Positions 24,059 through 38,100 of a stretch of DNA of 64,000 bases are shown here, piece after piece (within the stretch, counting starts at the first letter, position 1; every line of letters begins with the position of its first letter). The stretch lies in NCBI GenBank assembly GCA_032209605.1, contig JASFXZ010000003.1, forward strand, positions 9,984,807 through 10,048,806. The letters are read 5' to 3'. The stretch comes from Mactromeris polynyma (lineage: Eukaryota; Mollusca; Bivalvia; Venerida; Mactridae). A model generated the notes under the pieces. It did not search any database and was not told the DNA's origin. It was given only the letters and a program-made list of their open reading frames with translations. The position numbers and the translations under genes were made by a program.

Positions 24059-24925
24059 CACTCACCCAAAGTTCTAACGCATCATATTTAAATTTGATAT
24101 AATTTTCTTAATTATGTACTAAATGTTATGAAAATTCAGATTTCTAATCATATAGCATTATTTTTTTAAAAACCTTTCGCAAATTTTGTATTCGATATTA
24201 AGTGCAGCCATGATCGAATTTCGGTATTTTTGACTTGCTGCTTTCACTTGGCTGTCTCTCGCGTGATTTTTTTCTTATTGTCTTGTTTTGTATTACAGTT
24301 GTTAAAAACCATTATGTTTTGAGTGAAAAATGGTCCAGAAGAAATATTTGAGGGCTATGTGTTGACTAAAATGATGAAAATAGTATGCCCTTTCAAAAAT
24401 GTGGCTAAAATTGCATTTCCTTTAGGACGAGAAGTAAAATATGTTGTACTCCTAAAGATGACTAACTAGATCTAACAACGGCGTTATTTATGTGAGCTTG
24501 TTACACGAGATTTCCACGTGGATCCAAGTAAAAATTGTAAATTTTAACAGACCGGAAGTGGAACCGGAAGTGTCCGCGCCCTTCGTCTCGACACGGCCAG
24601 TTAAGGGAACTCGTGTAATACTGCCAATGGGCAGGAAATCATAAACCACAGGTGCCTAGCACACGCTCAGTAATTAATTATAATTATAGAGCACATTTCT
24701 TTGTTTTTTAGCGTACGAAATTGAACTTTTAATAAAATCATTACTTATTTTTTCTGTAAAATTTTAAACACGTTTATTTGCAGGACCTTATTCAAGCACT
24801 TCTTTTTTGTTATTTGTGTGATTTCATTGTTTTTTCTACTACAATGACCATAAATGTTCAACCCCTCGTTCGTCTTTTCGTAATCAAGTAAACCCAAAGT
24901 AAAGCGTTTGAACTTTGGGTGAGTG
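24059..24925. mobile_element. Non-autonomous element with 18 bp-type inverted termini
   Basis: The left end cactcacccaaagttctaac is mirrored at the right end by gtttgaactttgggtgagtg. TA lies next to the left end (24057-24058) and two bases beyond the right end (24928-24929). No coding frame. It contains two CCGGAAGT motifs near 24550-24575 whose meaning is unknown. Mariner/Tc1-type mobilisation is inferred from the TA only. Confidence 0.55.
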
Positions 24926-24929
24926 TGTA

Positions 24930-25824
24930 CTAATCAAAACTGCTAACGCACCACTTTGGTAATGCTATTTTATTGCATTTCAGTAATTATCATTGCAAGT
25001 AAAATTGAATGGAATGTGTGCTTTAAGTATACATAAACATGTTTCAATAACAAATTCATAACCGAATCTTAGCATGAAAGAGATACTGCTTGTAATGTGA
25101 GGTAGGGGACAAAAACGAAAATGTGAGAACAAGATTTGGTATTCAATATCTGGTATGTCCACCCCTTGCATTGATGACCGCTGCATATCTTCGTCGCATT
25201 GAGTTAATGTTGTTGCGAATAACTCACGTGGGATGTTTGCCACTCCTCCATCAAGGTTGCCTTTAGTTGCACGGGTTATTACATGTCCCCGTGGTGCACG
25301 TGGTAAGTCCTGCACGTTTCTTGTAAAGTAAAACGTAAAATTAGCCTTACGTTCTATGGTCAAGGAAATACACAACAAGCATTTGTTTTAACAATGAAAC
25401 AGTACTAACCTGTTCTGTGATATTGCTCCCAAAGTTTTGAGATGCTGGTATACAATCTAGCCGACGAGCGACTTCACGTTTTGTTAGTGATGCCAGCCTG
25501 CAGCCTGATCGCTATGCCCCGGTTTTCAACACTCAGTCTTACCATTTTAAATTGCAGTGTTACCTATTTAAGTACACGAGTTGAATAGGCTAACGATATT
25601 GAGTCACACACGGCGATTACTTAACTGACAGGTGCACACGTTTCATGTGCACGATAAGAAAAGCGTTTTTGTCAATTAGGTCATTTTTACCTTGACTTTC
25701 GGAATATTCTGGAAATTATTTGTGTCTTACATTGACATCTCATTTAAAAATGTATAAATGTTTTGCGTCGGAAAATTAATCTTATAAGTGTCAGTTAAAG
25801 GGGTGTGTTAGAAGTTTTGATTAG
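24930..25824 (-). mobile_element. Internally deleted Tc1-like transposon
   Basis: The termini are inverted: ctaatcaaaactgctaacgc at the left and ttctaacac..-type complement (gttagaagttttgattag) at the right, with TA duplications at 24928-24929 and 25825-25826. The 895 bp length is about half that of a full Tc1-like element. Only the two ends of the transposase remain (see next entry), so it is non-autonomous. Confidence 0.8.
24980..25560 (-). pseudogene. Tc1-like transposase remnant (N- and C-terminal ends only)
   Basis: Reading minus from 25555, MVRLSVENRGIAIRLQAGIT and then (after a frameshift) a VARRLDCIPASQNF-like stretch and ISKLWEQYHRT match the Tc1 helix-turn-helix region. Further on, with shifts, ATLMEEWQ, NSMRRRYAAVINARGGHTRY and similar pieces match the Tc1 C-terminus. 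The DDE catalytic core between them is missing. The long open frame at 24980-25378 is largely out of the ancestral frame and should not be taken as a protein. Confidence 0.75.
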
Positions 25825-26005
25825 TATGTATTGTATGTTATATAATGAATGTTTTATTATATGACTATGATATATATACAGTCGGTCGGCTGTTCCCACG
25901 ACTTAAACACAAAAAACAACAATTTGTTTGTTAGTTTTTTGTCTTTTTATATACTAACGGAGGTTTAGTAAATGGGAACTGCATAACAAAAAATTATATT
26001 ATTAG

Positions 26006-26011
26006 TTTATT
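26006..26011 (-). other. Candidate polyadenylation signal for the SLC22-type gene
   Basis: AATAAA on minus, about 170 bp past the stop codon at 26177. Position is plausible; usage is not shown by sequence alone. Confidence 0.4.
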
Positions 26012-26176
26012 TGTGCAAATATGATAACTTTGCGTAAATGTAATGAATTTGGTTTTTATATTATACAACACAATATGATTAAACTAACTTTCATACAAAG
26101 CTTATATATGGCAGATACAAAATGTTCAGTCAATAAACTGATAAATTGTCAACTGTAACTAAGCAGGGTTATTTGT

Positions 26177-29100
26177 TTATTTTCTGTTCCTGTCGTAACC
26201 GTTCACTTGAAATGACGAGTATGACGTTTTGTGTGTTTCTATAATCGCTGTTTTTTCTAATGAAATTTCGTCTTCAAGGGCAATTCCATTCGTTTCCCGC
26301 ATGAACAGGGTGATAACAGCAGCAATAAATACGCCTATCCCACACAGGAAATACAACAGTCCTGGGGTATCTTCATTCTGTAATAAAGCATGATAACTAA
26401 GACGTATAATATGCGCCGAGAAATATTTATCTTATGATTACTTTAGATGCATGAAATGTATATAAACTTGCATGTCCCGCGTGGTTCGGTCGTAGTGTGC
26501 TCATCTTGGTTGCGATGGATCCGAGCCCGGGCAGTGACATACCAAAAAAGTATAATGTCTGTGCTCGGCATTGTAAGGGTAGTACTAGAGTTGTTATGCT
26601 CGTTGCCAGGTTTCTAAAGGTCATAGGTTCAAGTTCCGAACGTGGCTTACCAAAATGGCCTTACAAATAACACTAATAGCTACATTGCCTGTGCTTGGCA
26701 TCTTAAAGTTATGTTGGGGGGACGTAAAACACAACACTTATTGTATTGGTAGAATTAAAAAATATAGTGTTCTTAAGCGAGACATTATGACCAAGGGGTA
26801 AAACGCCTGACTACCATTCAGTAGCTCTGAGATTGAATCCCTCGAACCACAGTCAGGCTTAAATTTGACTCGATTATAGGCTAATAATCAAGACAGCAGT
26901 CATATCCAGTGATTAATATAAGTTGTTGACTTGTTTCAAAACCAACGATATATAAATAAATTTAAACTAAACTAAACTTAAATACAGTTGAAACTCCCTA
27001 GTCCAAGGACTCTCAAGTCCGGAAACTTCCTCAAACTGTACGATTTTCTCGTTCCGGGTTTAGTTCCTTCTATGTAGACTATGATAAAAAACTCACAGTC
27101 CGAATCCTCCCTACTCCGGAATTCGGATGATTTGTTCGGTCCATACTTTTATTCAACACATAAAATAATACTCCCTGAAACGGATGCTAATTGTTTGCAC
27201 AAATATGTCAGCATAATGACTGAAAATTTACATTGAAAGAAGCCATATTAAATGTATTTAATTGCCACTGGGTGTAGACAAAAAGAAGTTACCGTATGTA
27301 AACCAATGTAACTTACCAATAATACAATTTGAGGTGCTACCATGGCTCCTATGTTTGCTGCCATGTTGAGAACTCCGTAAGCGATGGTTCTAAACAAAAG
27401 GCCAAATATTGATATTATCACACATTGGATTAATGGCATATACATGTAGTACAGAAGAACTGGACCCGATCTCTCAAAACATCTCAAATAGAAATCTCAG
27501 CTGAATATGATATTTTCCTCAAATCAGAGCCTGAGTGTGAGATAATCTCATTTTGGATCTCTTGAAAATTTTCTGATAAAAAACTCATCTCATTGTTTTT
27601 GTTTTGTAATGTCGATTATGATTCTGGTCAAAGATGAGAAAAATCTCAACAATTTGAGACAATATTTGAGCTGAGATTTAGCTCAGACTGAGACGCTTCG
27701 GGTGATCGGGGCCAGGTAACTCAACTTTCGACTATTGTTTAGGGATTGTTGCCATAAAGAGGTCAAAGTATTTACGTAAGAATTGAAAATAGTATTGAAG
27801 AGAGATTGTTGTTGAAGACAGGGCCGATCTGTACAAATTGCATTCTATTTCATACTTGAGTGACTGAGTAATATTTTGTTCACGTTAGCTTTGGGACGAT
27901 ACTTTGGAATGAGTTGTTTGTCTATCATTTGACTCTAAGTGTGAAGGTGGTGGGTTTGAATACCTACTTGGGTGAGACTGAACTTTGGACATCAAAATCC
28001 ATGAAATAGGTGCGAGCACTGGTATGTAACCCAAGAAGCAGTCGTTGAGTTTGATTAATATAGTTTTAAATAATATATTTCGCTATATACATGTACAATA
28101 TATAAGCGTAAATTAAATTAAATTAAATTCCTTTTCAGGTTTTGATATTATATAAAACATTGTTGAATTTCAAATTGATAAAATTGCCAGTTAACTACCC
28201 TCTCCATTTATTTAAATTTGTGACAAAAGAATATTCCATCCAAATGGGAAGTTGTTATTTTAATACATGCAATTATTTTACGAACTTCAGAACATTCATT
28301 ATTAAGTTAATCAGACACTGTTATTTAAATCATTAAATTTACAATGAATAAATCTGTATCTTAGATGTTAAAGTTGAATAAACATGAGCATTTAAATTGA
28401 AAATTAACAAACTTAAAACACCATTCATGGAAGAAAAACCAATGGAAAGAGAAGTTCGACTTTGCCAGATTCATCAACATTTGTAAAGACATAAGACGAC
28501 AGTAATAAAACAGTAGTCGTCTTTGCTTGGACCAGATACTACAGACTAAGAAAGACTACTGGTGCGTGATGCAAAACAACAGCATCAGAAGTGAACAAAA
28601 TGAATATTTTGTGCCACAAAAAAATAATATGCATTTTTGTTACTTTTTCGAGAACATCATGAAATTGTATTTTATCCTGAAATATTTCTTACAATAGTGA
28701 TTAAAAAAATAAATTATTTTGACTATTACGAACCGTATAGAAGTTGGATATAATTCCAGTGACATCATTGTCATTGTTTTAGAGCCACCGGATACGCCTA
28801 TTCTGGCTACCATGGCAACGGCTGTAATTATTGGCGTTCGGTACTGTTCTTGTATGTCTGTGAAACAATATTGAAATGATTAAATGGTGTGTCATGAGTG
28901 AAACCTCTATAATAAGACTACCATCGGTCCGAAGTTAGTATGTGTTAATAATGAGGTGGTCTGAATATTGAGTTGAAATTTGGAAGAAACACTGATTACT
29001 GGTCCATGAAAATACGGTCTTATTAAGGAGATGGTCTTACATTTGAGGTGGCCATTCAGTGAGGATTTCATAGACCGGTAATAGAGTTTGAAGTGATCCA

Positions 29101-32100
29101 TATATAAATCATAGTATTCAGTTTTCAAAATAACAAGCATAAGTATAAAACATTAGCCCACAGTTGTTCACCTGAGTTTTGCAGAATACCAACAACAACA
29201 CCTCCAATAGCTGACAGCATAAAAAATACAAACGTCACCTTCTTTCTCCCCATACTGAAAATATAAGTTAAATATACTTTTCGAACTAAAGAATATGTGT
29301 TACCAAATGTCTGTATTTATGTTGATTGTAACTATATAAATATAGTCGGACTTCGATTATTCGACAAGCTTTTATCCGAATAATCGGTATATCCGAAATA
29401 AATATCAGTTCCTGATGAACGATGTATCTTATTATGCAAGTCGAATTGAAATGAGCTGTTCAAAACCATGTATTATTCGAAATCAAATTTCGGACCCGAA
29501 TTCGAATGAACGAGGTCCGACTGTATACATATTATATTTCATTTGAGAAATGTTAAGACCAGGCTTGCCCTGTATTTCATTTCCGTGCCCACACCAAGTG
29601 GGAGGACACTCAGATTTACCATTGTCCGTCAGTTCGTCAGTCGTTTGTCCGACTTAAGTTTATTTCTCTAATATCTAGAAAGTATTTGACCTGAAGTAAC
29701 GCAACTTCATAGGAATATAAGACATCACATGAAAATGCGCGCCTGTGTTGTTTCGATTCGATGTATTCAGTAAGAGTAGATGTATGCCCCTTGATATAGT
29801 AAAGTGGGAGCACCTGTGTCATATGGCCACAATTCGGGTTTCATTAACATCATTTTCATAGGGTAAATATATGTTTACAAACTTGATAACATATATAAAA
29901 CACTTCATGGGCATTAGAGGTCGAGTGGTAGAGCGTCTGGTCTGATGACAGTGATTAGGTCGAGTCCCCTCCCCTTCCTCGTTATGCGGGGCTTGCTGGC
30001 GAATTCCACAAATCTTGAACTTGTCCCCAGGACTGTAGTGGTCAGTAACCCAGGAAGCAGTTATCATCTGAACGTAATTTTTATTTAATGGGCTTCATCA
30101 AGTATTGTTGTTACACAGTCTAATACATCATTAATAAGAACCATTGCCATGTATAATCGTTTCAAACAATCTTGTTTAATCATATCACTTACAGACAAAA
30201 CTAGTGAAAAATACCCGCTTGTAAAAATACTGGAAGTGTTTTTAATATTATGATAATAAAAACGTCTTTTATGACAAATTCAGAGAAAACCATTATTATG
30301 CATACCTATATAAGTGTAAACTAGATAAGGTATATTTTTCATGTTTGCTTAGGTGAACAAAGGAACAAAAATGAGCATAATAAATATTTAAGCTATGCAT
30401 AAAAAACACACAAACCTATTGGCGACAAGGGAGACAACGACAAGAACAGGTACATCGACGATAAATATGAGAAATGTGTTGAGGTATACATTCCGGGATA
30501 GAATGCCCACACCAAACGCCATTCCAAAGTATCCAAGACTTGCACTAAACCTGAGAGTAAAAACCATATACATGTACATGTTAATAATTTATGAGGCTGT
30601 TTATAAATAAATGAAAAGCTTAGTTTAATTTGCTATTAAACTTTTATTTATTTAAGAATACACATGGCCATCAACATACAATCATATACGGTATCAGTCT
30701 ATTGCAAAGACCATAACATGTATGTGTACGCCAAAGAATATGTCATTAAAAAGTTGATACTTGTATGTCCTATGTACAAACAGACCACACTCAATAATGA
30801 GACCATCCCGCTATTAGGACCAGTTTGGTTAAGTCCCGTAAGTGGTCTTATTATAGGGATCGAAATATTTTTTTCAAAAACGACCATTGAAAACAATCTT
30901 CAATTGACACCGCCAGTAGGTGGAACAAAACGCAAATCGGGAACATCGGGATAGGACTAGGTCACCGTGATAGATAATAGAAACAATAGCTATCTGTAAA
31001 AAGATGATTGGCGCAATCTAAATCAAACAAATGTGTTGTAATCTGAATGCTAAGATTTGTTGTGCAGCATGAATGAAGACAAAACAAACCATTTTTAAAT
31101 GTTGCATATACTAAAGGGAGGTAATTCAATATTCAGCATAAAGTCCAGGCGTTTATCAAAATTTGAAATATTTCCGTCCTGATAGTTGGGAAATAATTGT
31201 TTATATTTTTATTCTGATAACAGTATCATGATACTGAATGGAATACAACTCATGATACGCTCCCTGTCTGATTTCCTTTTGTTTATAAAACGTACTTAAT
31301 AGAAAACACATAAACCCAAAATTGGAATTTCATTCATGAACCTATCTAGAGTTTAAAAAATTTCAAGTAATATTAGTTGTATTAACGATAATTTAATCAA
31401 ATAAAAAATTGCTAAGGAGCGTATCATGACCGTGCGACCACATACACGCATCATGCAGTTTGTTCATCTCTAACACGAGACAAACATAAAATAATGCGTA
31501 AAGACGACTCCACAAAACCCCTGACAAGATCAACGGCTACCCCTTCTTATCTAGGAGGGAAGAAGGGATATAGGGAAACAACCGCCGACCAAGCCAAGTG
31601 TTAAGCGGAAAACGCTCTACGCAGGACTATACAGTCAATCAATGAAACATAGCTGACACCTTATATACAACTGCTAAATAACTTGATAAAGGCTGTGTGA
31701 AAACGGCATTTACCTGTCGAAACATCAGTGAATCCTATGTTCAGAAATTTTATTTTAGCACTTTATGCGATGTATTTCAGTGGAAAACTTACGCGTGAAT
31801 TTAACCACATATTGTCAAAGTTTCGTGACAACTGGTCGTAAAATTAAACAGATATAAGCAAAAATATCATATTTAAGTTAAACTTTGTATTTATACCTCC
31901 CCGTAGTAAATATTAGTGTCCCCAGGGCATATAACGTAAACGATTCGTAGCTATGTATTAGCGAAATCCTTTTAACTCCGTTGTATATAACTGACTAGCA
32001 TTATTTATAAATGTCGAGTTACCTGCAAAATCGTCATGACATAAGCAATATGAGAAAAAACTAAACGACATTCAGATAAGACCACGTGATGCATGTTTCA

Positions 32101-35100
32101 ATAGCAAAAATGACAAAGATGGCATTTAAAAAACTTGGGGAAACATGACGTCATCAGCGTTAAAATGTACCAAATATGGCTTGCCGTCCCATCTATATTC
32201 CTCAGGTTTATTGTAGAAAAAGTTACTTCACGACGTGTCTCTGTCATGCAAAGCAACGCGAATAGTAGGATTTTGAGTAACAAATCTAGAATTGAGTATG
32301 CATAAATATTCATTAATTAGGGTAATACCAATACGGGGCTATATTTAGCGTCCTCATGCCCGTAGGTTTTCGGCGGTTTTGGGCGGTTTTGGGCGAAAAA
32401 GTAACGAATAGGAAAATTAAGGTTTTGTTGTGGCAAGAAAGATGTTGCAGATACAAAAGTAACGAATAGGAAAATGTAAGGTTTTGTTGTGGCAAGAAAG
32501 ATGTTGCAGATACAAAAGTAACGAATAGGAAAATGTAAGGTTTTGTTGTGGCAAGAAAGATGTTCAAAAGAAATATTTTTATCGACACTTTGTGTTTTCC
32601 TGCTTGTAGGTAGGTTTCCAAAAATGCACTTGACGCCAACATGGATAGAATTTGATAAGGCCTAACAGCTACTTAAAACTGTAAATATTAGAGCGAACGA
32701 AAAAGCCAAATCTACCAAAATCTAAGTGAAAATCTAATACTATTCAACCAAGTTAAGTATTGCCACAGATCTAATAATGGAGATCCGTGGTATTGCTAAT
32801 CATAAATTGGCAATTTTATAACGAGAGAGGAATATTTAGTACATAGATAGAGATCTACGCTTTTGTACTTAACTTTCAAAAAACGATTACAAATAAAATG
32901 AAAATCATGTTCATACGAGGTTTATTTAATTCAAGCGACTCAAATAGTGGTATGCTTGTAAATTCTGTCCAAATAACCGTTTTAACTAATTTTGGTACAT
33001 TTGTGTTTTCTACGTGGCATAAATGGCACTCCGTATTGTGATTAGTTAAAGACTTTACAGTCTGTTTCAATATACGAGAGGCATTCAATAGAGTATGTCA
33101 CTAATGGCCTTCCGTAGAATTCACGTTGCATAAGAGCATTATTTAATACACGTGTGAAATTTTGATTTAATTCGCTTAAAATTGATCAATATATTTATTG
33201 TTGAATTATACACACTCATATATAGTGGCTATATTTCAATGCTATAACGACACCTGAAGAAAAAGTATAGAAATCAGGGCTTACATTAAAGCCCGAGTTT
33301 ATTTGCGGGTATCTCCAAAATATTTTTTTTTCTGAATTGTATCGCATACATGGGTGAATTATTTTGAGTCCCAGCGACGCATACATAACAAACAATGGCT
33401 TAGTAAAAGTCAGACAAGGCCGGTCATTGCAAAGAGGACAATAAGCGCCAAGAAGGTTTTATATGCCATTTTCTTCAATTCTAGTGGCCATGTTGTACAA
33501 ATTCCTTGCGAAGAGGGTAAAACCATCACAGGCAAGTTTTACAAAAATAAAGTACTTACATCTGTCAAACAATGCTATCAACATAAACGTCCAAGTTAAA
33601 ATTGAACGATCTATCTTAGAACAAGAACACCCACCGTATTCCCCTGACCAAGCCCCTGTGACTTTTTCATATTTCCCTTGCTAAAACAAATGCTCTCAAG
33701 TACGCGCTATGCTACTAGAAGTGCCCTTTATTCTTCAATTGTTCAGTGTCTCAACCGTATACCAAGGGGAGACTACTTTGCTGCATTTAGGTCGTGGGTA
33801 GCAAGACTTCAAAAGTGTGTATCTGTGCAGGGGGAATACTTTGATAGGTTGACGTGAACAAATTTCCGATGCAGTGAACACTTTAAACATATGAAGACCA
33901 GTGACATATTTTATTGAATGCCCCTCATAGTGCACCAGTAACCATTGAATCTAGTCGTGCAATCACATGTTTATGTTAACTAACTTATTAACTATCGCTT
34001 TATCTGTATGTATAAACAAAGAAAGTCATCTCAATTCCGATTCGGCCGATTTTACTAAACAATACTACTCGCTACATAAAACTAAAAGTAGACTTTATAT
34101 CACTTTCGGACGCAGTTGTTGAGGCAAACAACATTTTGTTCATCAACCTTGTCAGGTTTAAAGTAATAAGAATAAATCCGTGATAAAATATTTTCTTAGC
34201 AAACTTAACACCATTGCAATAATTGTGTTCATTACTTTGCTTCGGAAGATGAACATGCAAAACAGTGTGCAAGCCATTTTGAAATTTTGGTAAAATATAT
34301 ATTGGCCTTAACGAAAAGTTAACCAATTCGCTCCAAGTTTGCAAACGTCGTTCGGTTGAAGAGAACTTTGTTTAAGAGTTAACGCAAAATTGTATTGGTT
34401 TACACAACGCTATTAATCAAATAGTAAAGCCATGTTAGTACGGTTTCGACGCAAAAATAATGATAAGCACTTGAGAGGAAACGTTGAAATAATTGTGCAG
34501 CTTCTTTGATGTTTGCATCAATAATTCTCTTTTACTGTTTTGAATGAAAGGTTTTTGTTTGTTCCCGTGAAACTCATATGCGCAATTACGATCCCATTTT
34601 GTATACACCTAGAATAGAGCCCTGTTGTGAACGCAACAATGTCAGGGTGACAATCGAAAGACCTTTCTGAATTATTTTACAAAACAACTATACGCTATGA
34701 CAAAACATATTGAATGGCGTTTCCTTTCTTAATAAATTATATATTGACTTGAACATTTGAGTTTCGATTTTAACGTCGCTACAATTATTTTTCAGTCATT
34801 TGTCGGCGGTGTCTGTTTGTAGTAGACCAAGTGCCACCACTTTGGGATACCACCCTGGGGCACGTGACATAATATCAAACATTATTTCATTAACCTGACT
34901 TTGCCAACCAGTAATTGCATTTCACCTACAACAAGAATAACTACATGTAGAATCATTTAATGATTTTGGAACGATTCGACCGATGATCAACCGCGGGAAC
35001 TCCGGTATTCGAGGTGAACGTTCTACCATTGAGCCAAAGGGTCGGTTCTTACCATGCAAACATCATTCCAAGTGTTGTGAAGGTTAGCCATCTTGTCCTA

Positions 35101-38100
35101 AACATGTCTAAGAGTGTGTATATCTTTTTATCAGGTTCACCATTATTATCACTTGTAACTGCATCAACTATCTCCGCTAAATCTGGTTTATTGACACCGT
35201 TCACTCTAGCAGCCACTTTGACCACGTGTTCTGCAGTTTGAAACTTTTGCTGCTGTACGAGCCATCTCAAACTCTCTGGCATTATGCTGAAAAAATAACA
35301 TGAATCGTTAATTTGCAACGTCAGCTGAACATGTGATATGTAAATGATTTTCTGTTCCCCTATATTTATATTTTCAACGAAACATGTGGCCATATCTAAA
35401 ATATACTTATGTGTGTGTGTGTGTTTTAATTGAAACATGCTTGGTTATATTACGCATGAAATGTTCTAATTAAATATATTTTTGTATTCAATGAAATTAC
35501 ATAATAAATTAATATGTGCATGTGATACAACTTTAATTTAATATACTCTGAACAGAAAAAAGCTTGTGAACAAGATCACATATTGCATTCAGTTACCATA
35601 TTGGGATACGGTTGCCATTTAGGGCATTTTTGACTTTTGAATGTTTTGACCCCAGTATAATAAGCAGCATGGGATACTGACCTCGTTTATGGCATTTTGA
35701 AACTTTTGAATGTAAAAAAAAAAGAATTTATTTAGTTACCATATATATAGAAGGGAAATTACTTGAACCATTGTGAACCAAAAATCTCCCATTGGCACTT
35801 TGCAGTGACCGTCCTTGGCTTTACAAATTGTCTGTTTGATATATACTGCGTTACTGGCAGGTAAATTTCCCTCTTCGATTAAAAAAAAGTATATTTATGG
35901 TGTGCGGGGGACATACCGGGTCGACCAAAATACCATAAAGCACGTTATAAAAAATGTGCGCGGCGACGGGCGACCACATAACCACAGTAATACATACATA
36001 CGAACCATAAAATACAAAAGAAAATATTTTAATTTATTTAGTTACCATATATATAGAAGGGAAATTACCTGAACCATTGATGACGGGGTCAACAAAAATG
36101 CCTATAAGTACCTGCGTGTACATGGTGACTGATGACCATTAAACAAAAAGAACAAACGAAACATTGATGGACTGCTTACTTAAAGGAGATATTTAGTCTA
36201 GATACACTTAGAAATATTTTATAATTATTCAATTTCATTACCATACCACAATTTCAACTTTCAAAATTGGAGATTTTTAGCGAGTCGAACGATAATTTTA
36301 TATCTAATTATTTAAAAGATTCAATATAAAATACGAAAATATGCGTGCAATTTCTTGTAAAAATAATGAATTATGAACGTGATCTTGAATGAAAGCGAAG
36401 CAAATTTAGTCGGCTTTTTTATTGATATGGAGATTTTGCAGTCTTTCCTCGATATACACGTAGTCATTAATGCATGTTCTGTATAAAGAACATTCAACTT
36501 TAAAGTGATAGTCATCTTCTTATCTTGCTGTATCTGAATGTTTGTAATCTACAGAAAGCAATACTATTTTTTCTCTAAACTATGAACAGATAATTCGTAT
36601 GTGTGTGACTTACAACCAGGTAAAGATGAAAGGAACGCCCACGATTGTTATAACAAGATGCAGTTTTCTCCAGTCTGACGACAGTAACCAAGCTACAAGG
36701 GCTAAAACGCAAACCCCCATCGCAAAGGACGGCATCGCCACGACAGCTGCTCTCCATCGAGGGGACACAAACTCTATCATGATGCCGTACTGTACCGTAA
36801 GAAAACTTCCCACGCCTATGCCGATGATAAAACGCAGTACGGCGTACATTTGCCATGACACGGAGAAATAGCCAATCAGATTGCCCAGAACTGTGATGAT
36901 AAGTGAGATGAAAAATGCTGGTTTCCTGCCCCGTGCGTCGCTCATGTGGCCGGCAACCAATGACCCTGATAAAACACCCACCATTTGAAGCGATGTAATC
37001 GTAGCTGGTATCCACTTTCGATCACAAACCAGTCCCCACTTCATAAAAATAAAATGAACAAATTAAATGATACAATGTTTATAAAGGCTTTTGAAGACAT
37101 CTTATTGTAAAAAGTAAAGTTCGAATGAAAGCAATTCAGTTTGATAATATCCCAACCATCGTAAAAGTTGTACGCCCAATGACAACAAACGTGTACAAAA
37201 AAGGAATGGGGACAGTGAGGAATATTTTAGAACATGATTATTAGGGATGTAACGATACGCCTGAAGTGTACAATGATACATTGCAAAACTTTAGCAACAT
37301 GTCGCAATATGTACCACCATATATTGATTCATTTACCTATGCTAGGACTGTAGATGTTTCCTAACTTGAGCACTCCTATCCAATTCCAAATACATGTGTT
37401 AGCAAACACTAAACAAGGATGAGCTTAAACAAACATTTATCATTGTCATTTCAGTTTTGGCTTGTAATTAAATATGTTGTTTTCATGACTAGAAAGTAAT
37501 TAGCGAAACTAGTTATCATTTCAATTTCAGTTTTTTTTATTATGAGAATTTCATTACTAGACAATTTCATATAGTTCGTGTTTGTAACAGAAAGCAGAAA
37601 AAAATCTGGTACGTTCGTTTCATATCGTGGTACAGTACAATACGGTTTGACTGCATATTGCTATATACCACTATAACGGTATATCGTGACAGTTAATCAT
37701 TTCAGTATTTTATATATTTATTATATCATATAATGTTGTAGTATGTTGTGTAGTGCTGACATGCGTTGTGCTTGCGCTGTGCTGGCCTACGTCGAGTGTG
37801 TGCTGCATTGTGTTGCGCTGCTTTGTATTGTGTTTGTGCTGCGCTGTGCTGACTTAAGTCAAGTTACCGTTGTGCTATGGTGCGCTGCTTTGTATTGTGT
37901 TTTGCTGCGCTTTGCTAGTTTGCATTGTGTTTACACTGTTTTATGACACTACATGTATTACTGCACTGCTTTGCATTGTGTCTTCCCTGTGCTGCATTGC
38001 TTTGCATTGTGTTTCTCCTGTGTTGTAATGTAATGTGCTGAGCTGCTCTGTATTGTGTTTCAGCGGTGCTGCGTTGTGCTGTGCTTTGCTGTTCTCAATA

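Noticed and set aside
24980..25378. A 132-codon minus frame as a protein-coding gene
   Set aside because: It overlaps the Tc1-like transposase remnant, mostly out of its ancestral frame, and lies inside an internally deleted transposon.
32313..32642. A 109-codon minus frame as a gene
   Set aside because: Most of it is the 59-bp tandem repeat translated.
37743..37946. A cysteine-rich 67-codon frame as a small secreted peptide
   Set aside because: It is produced by the low-complexity TGCTG/TTGTG stretch; Cys, Val and Leu richness follows from base composition.
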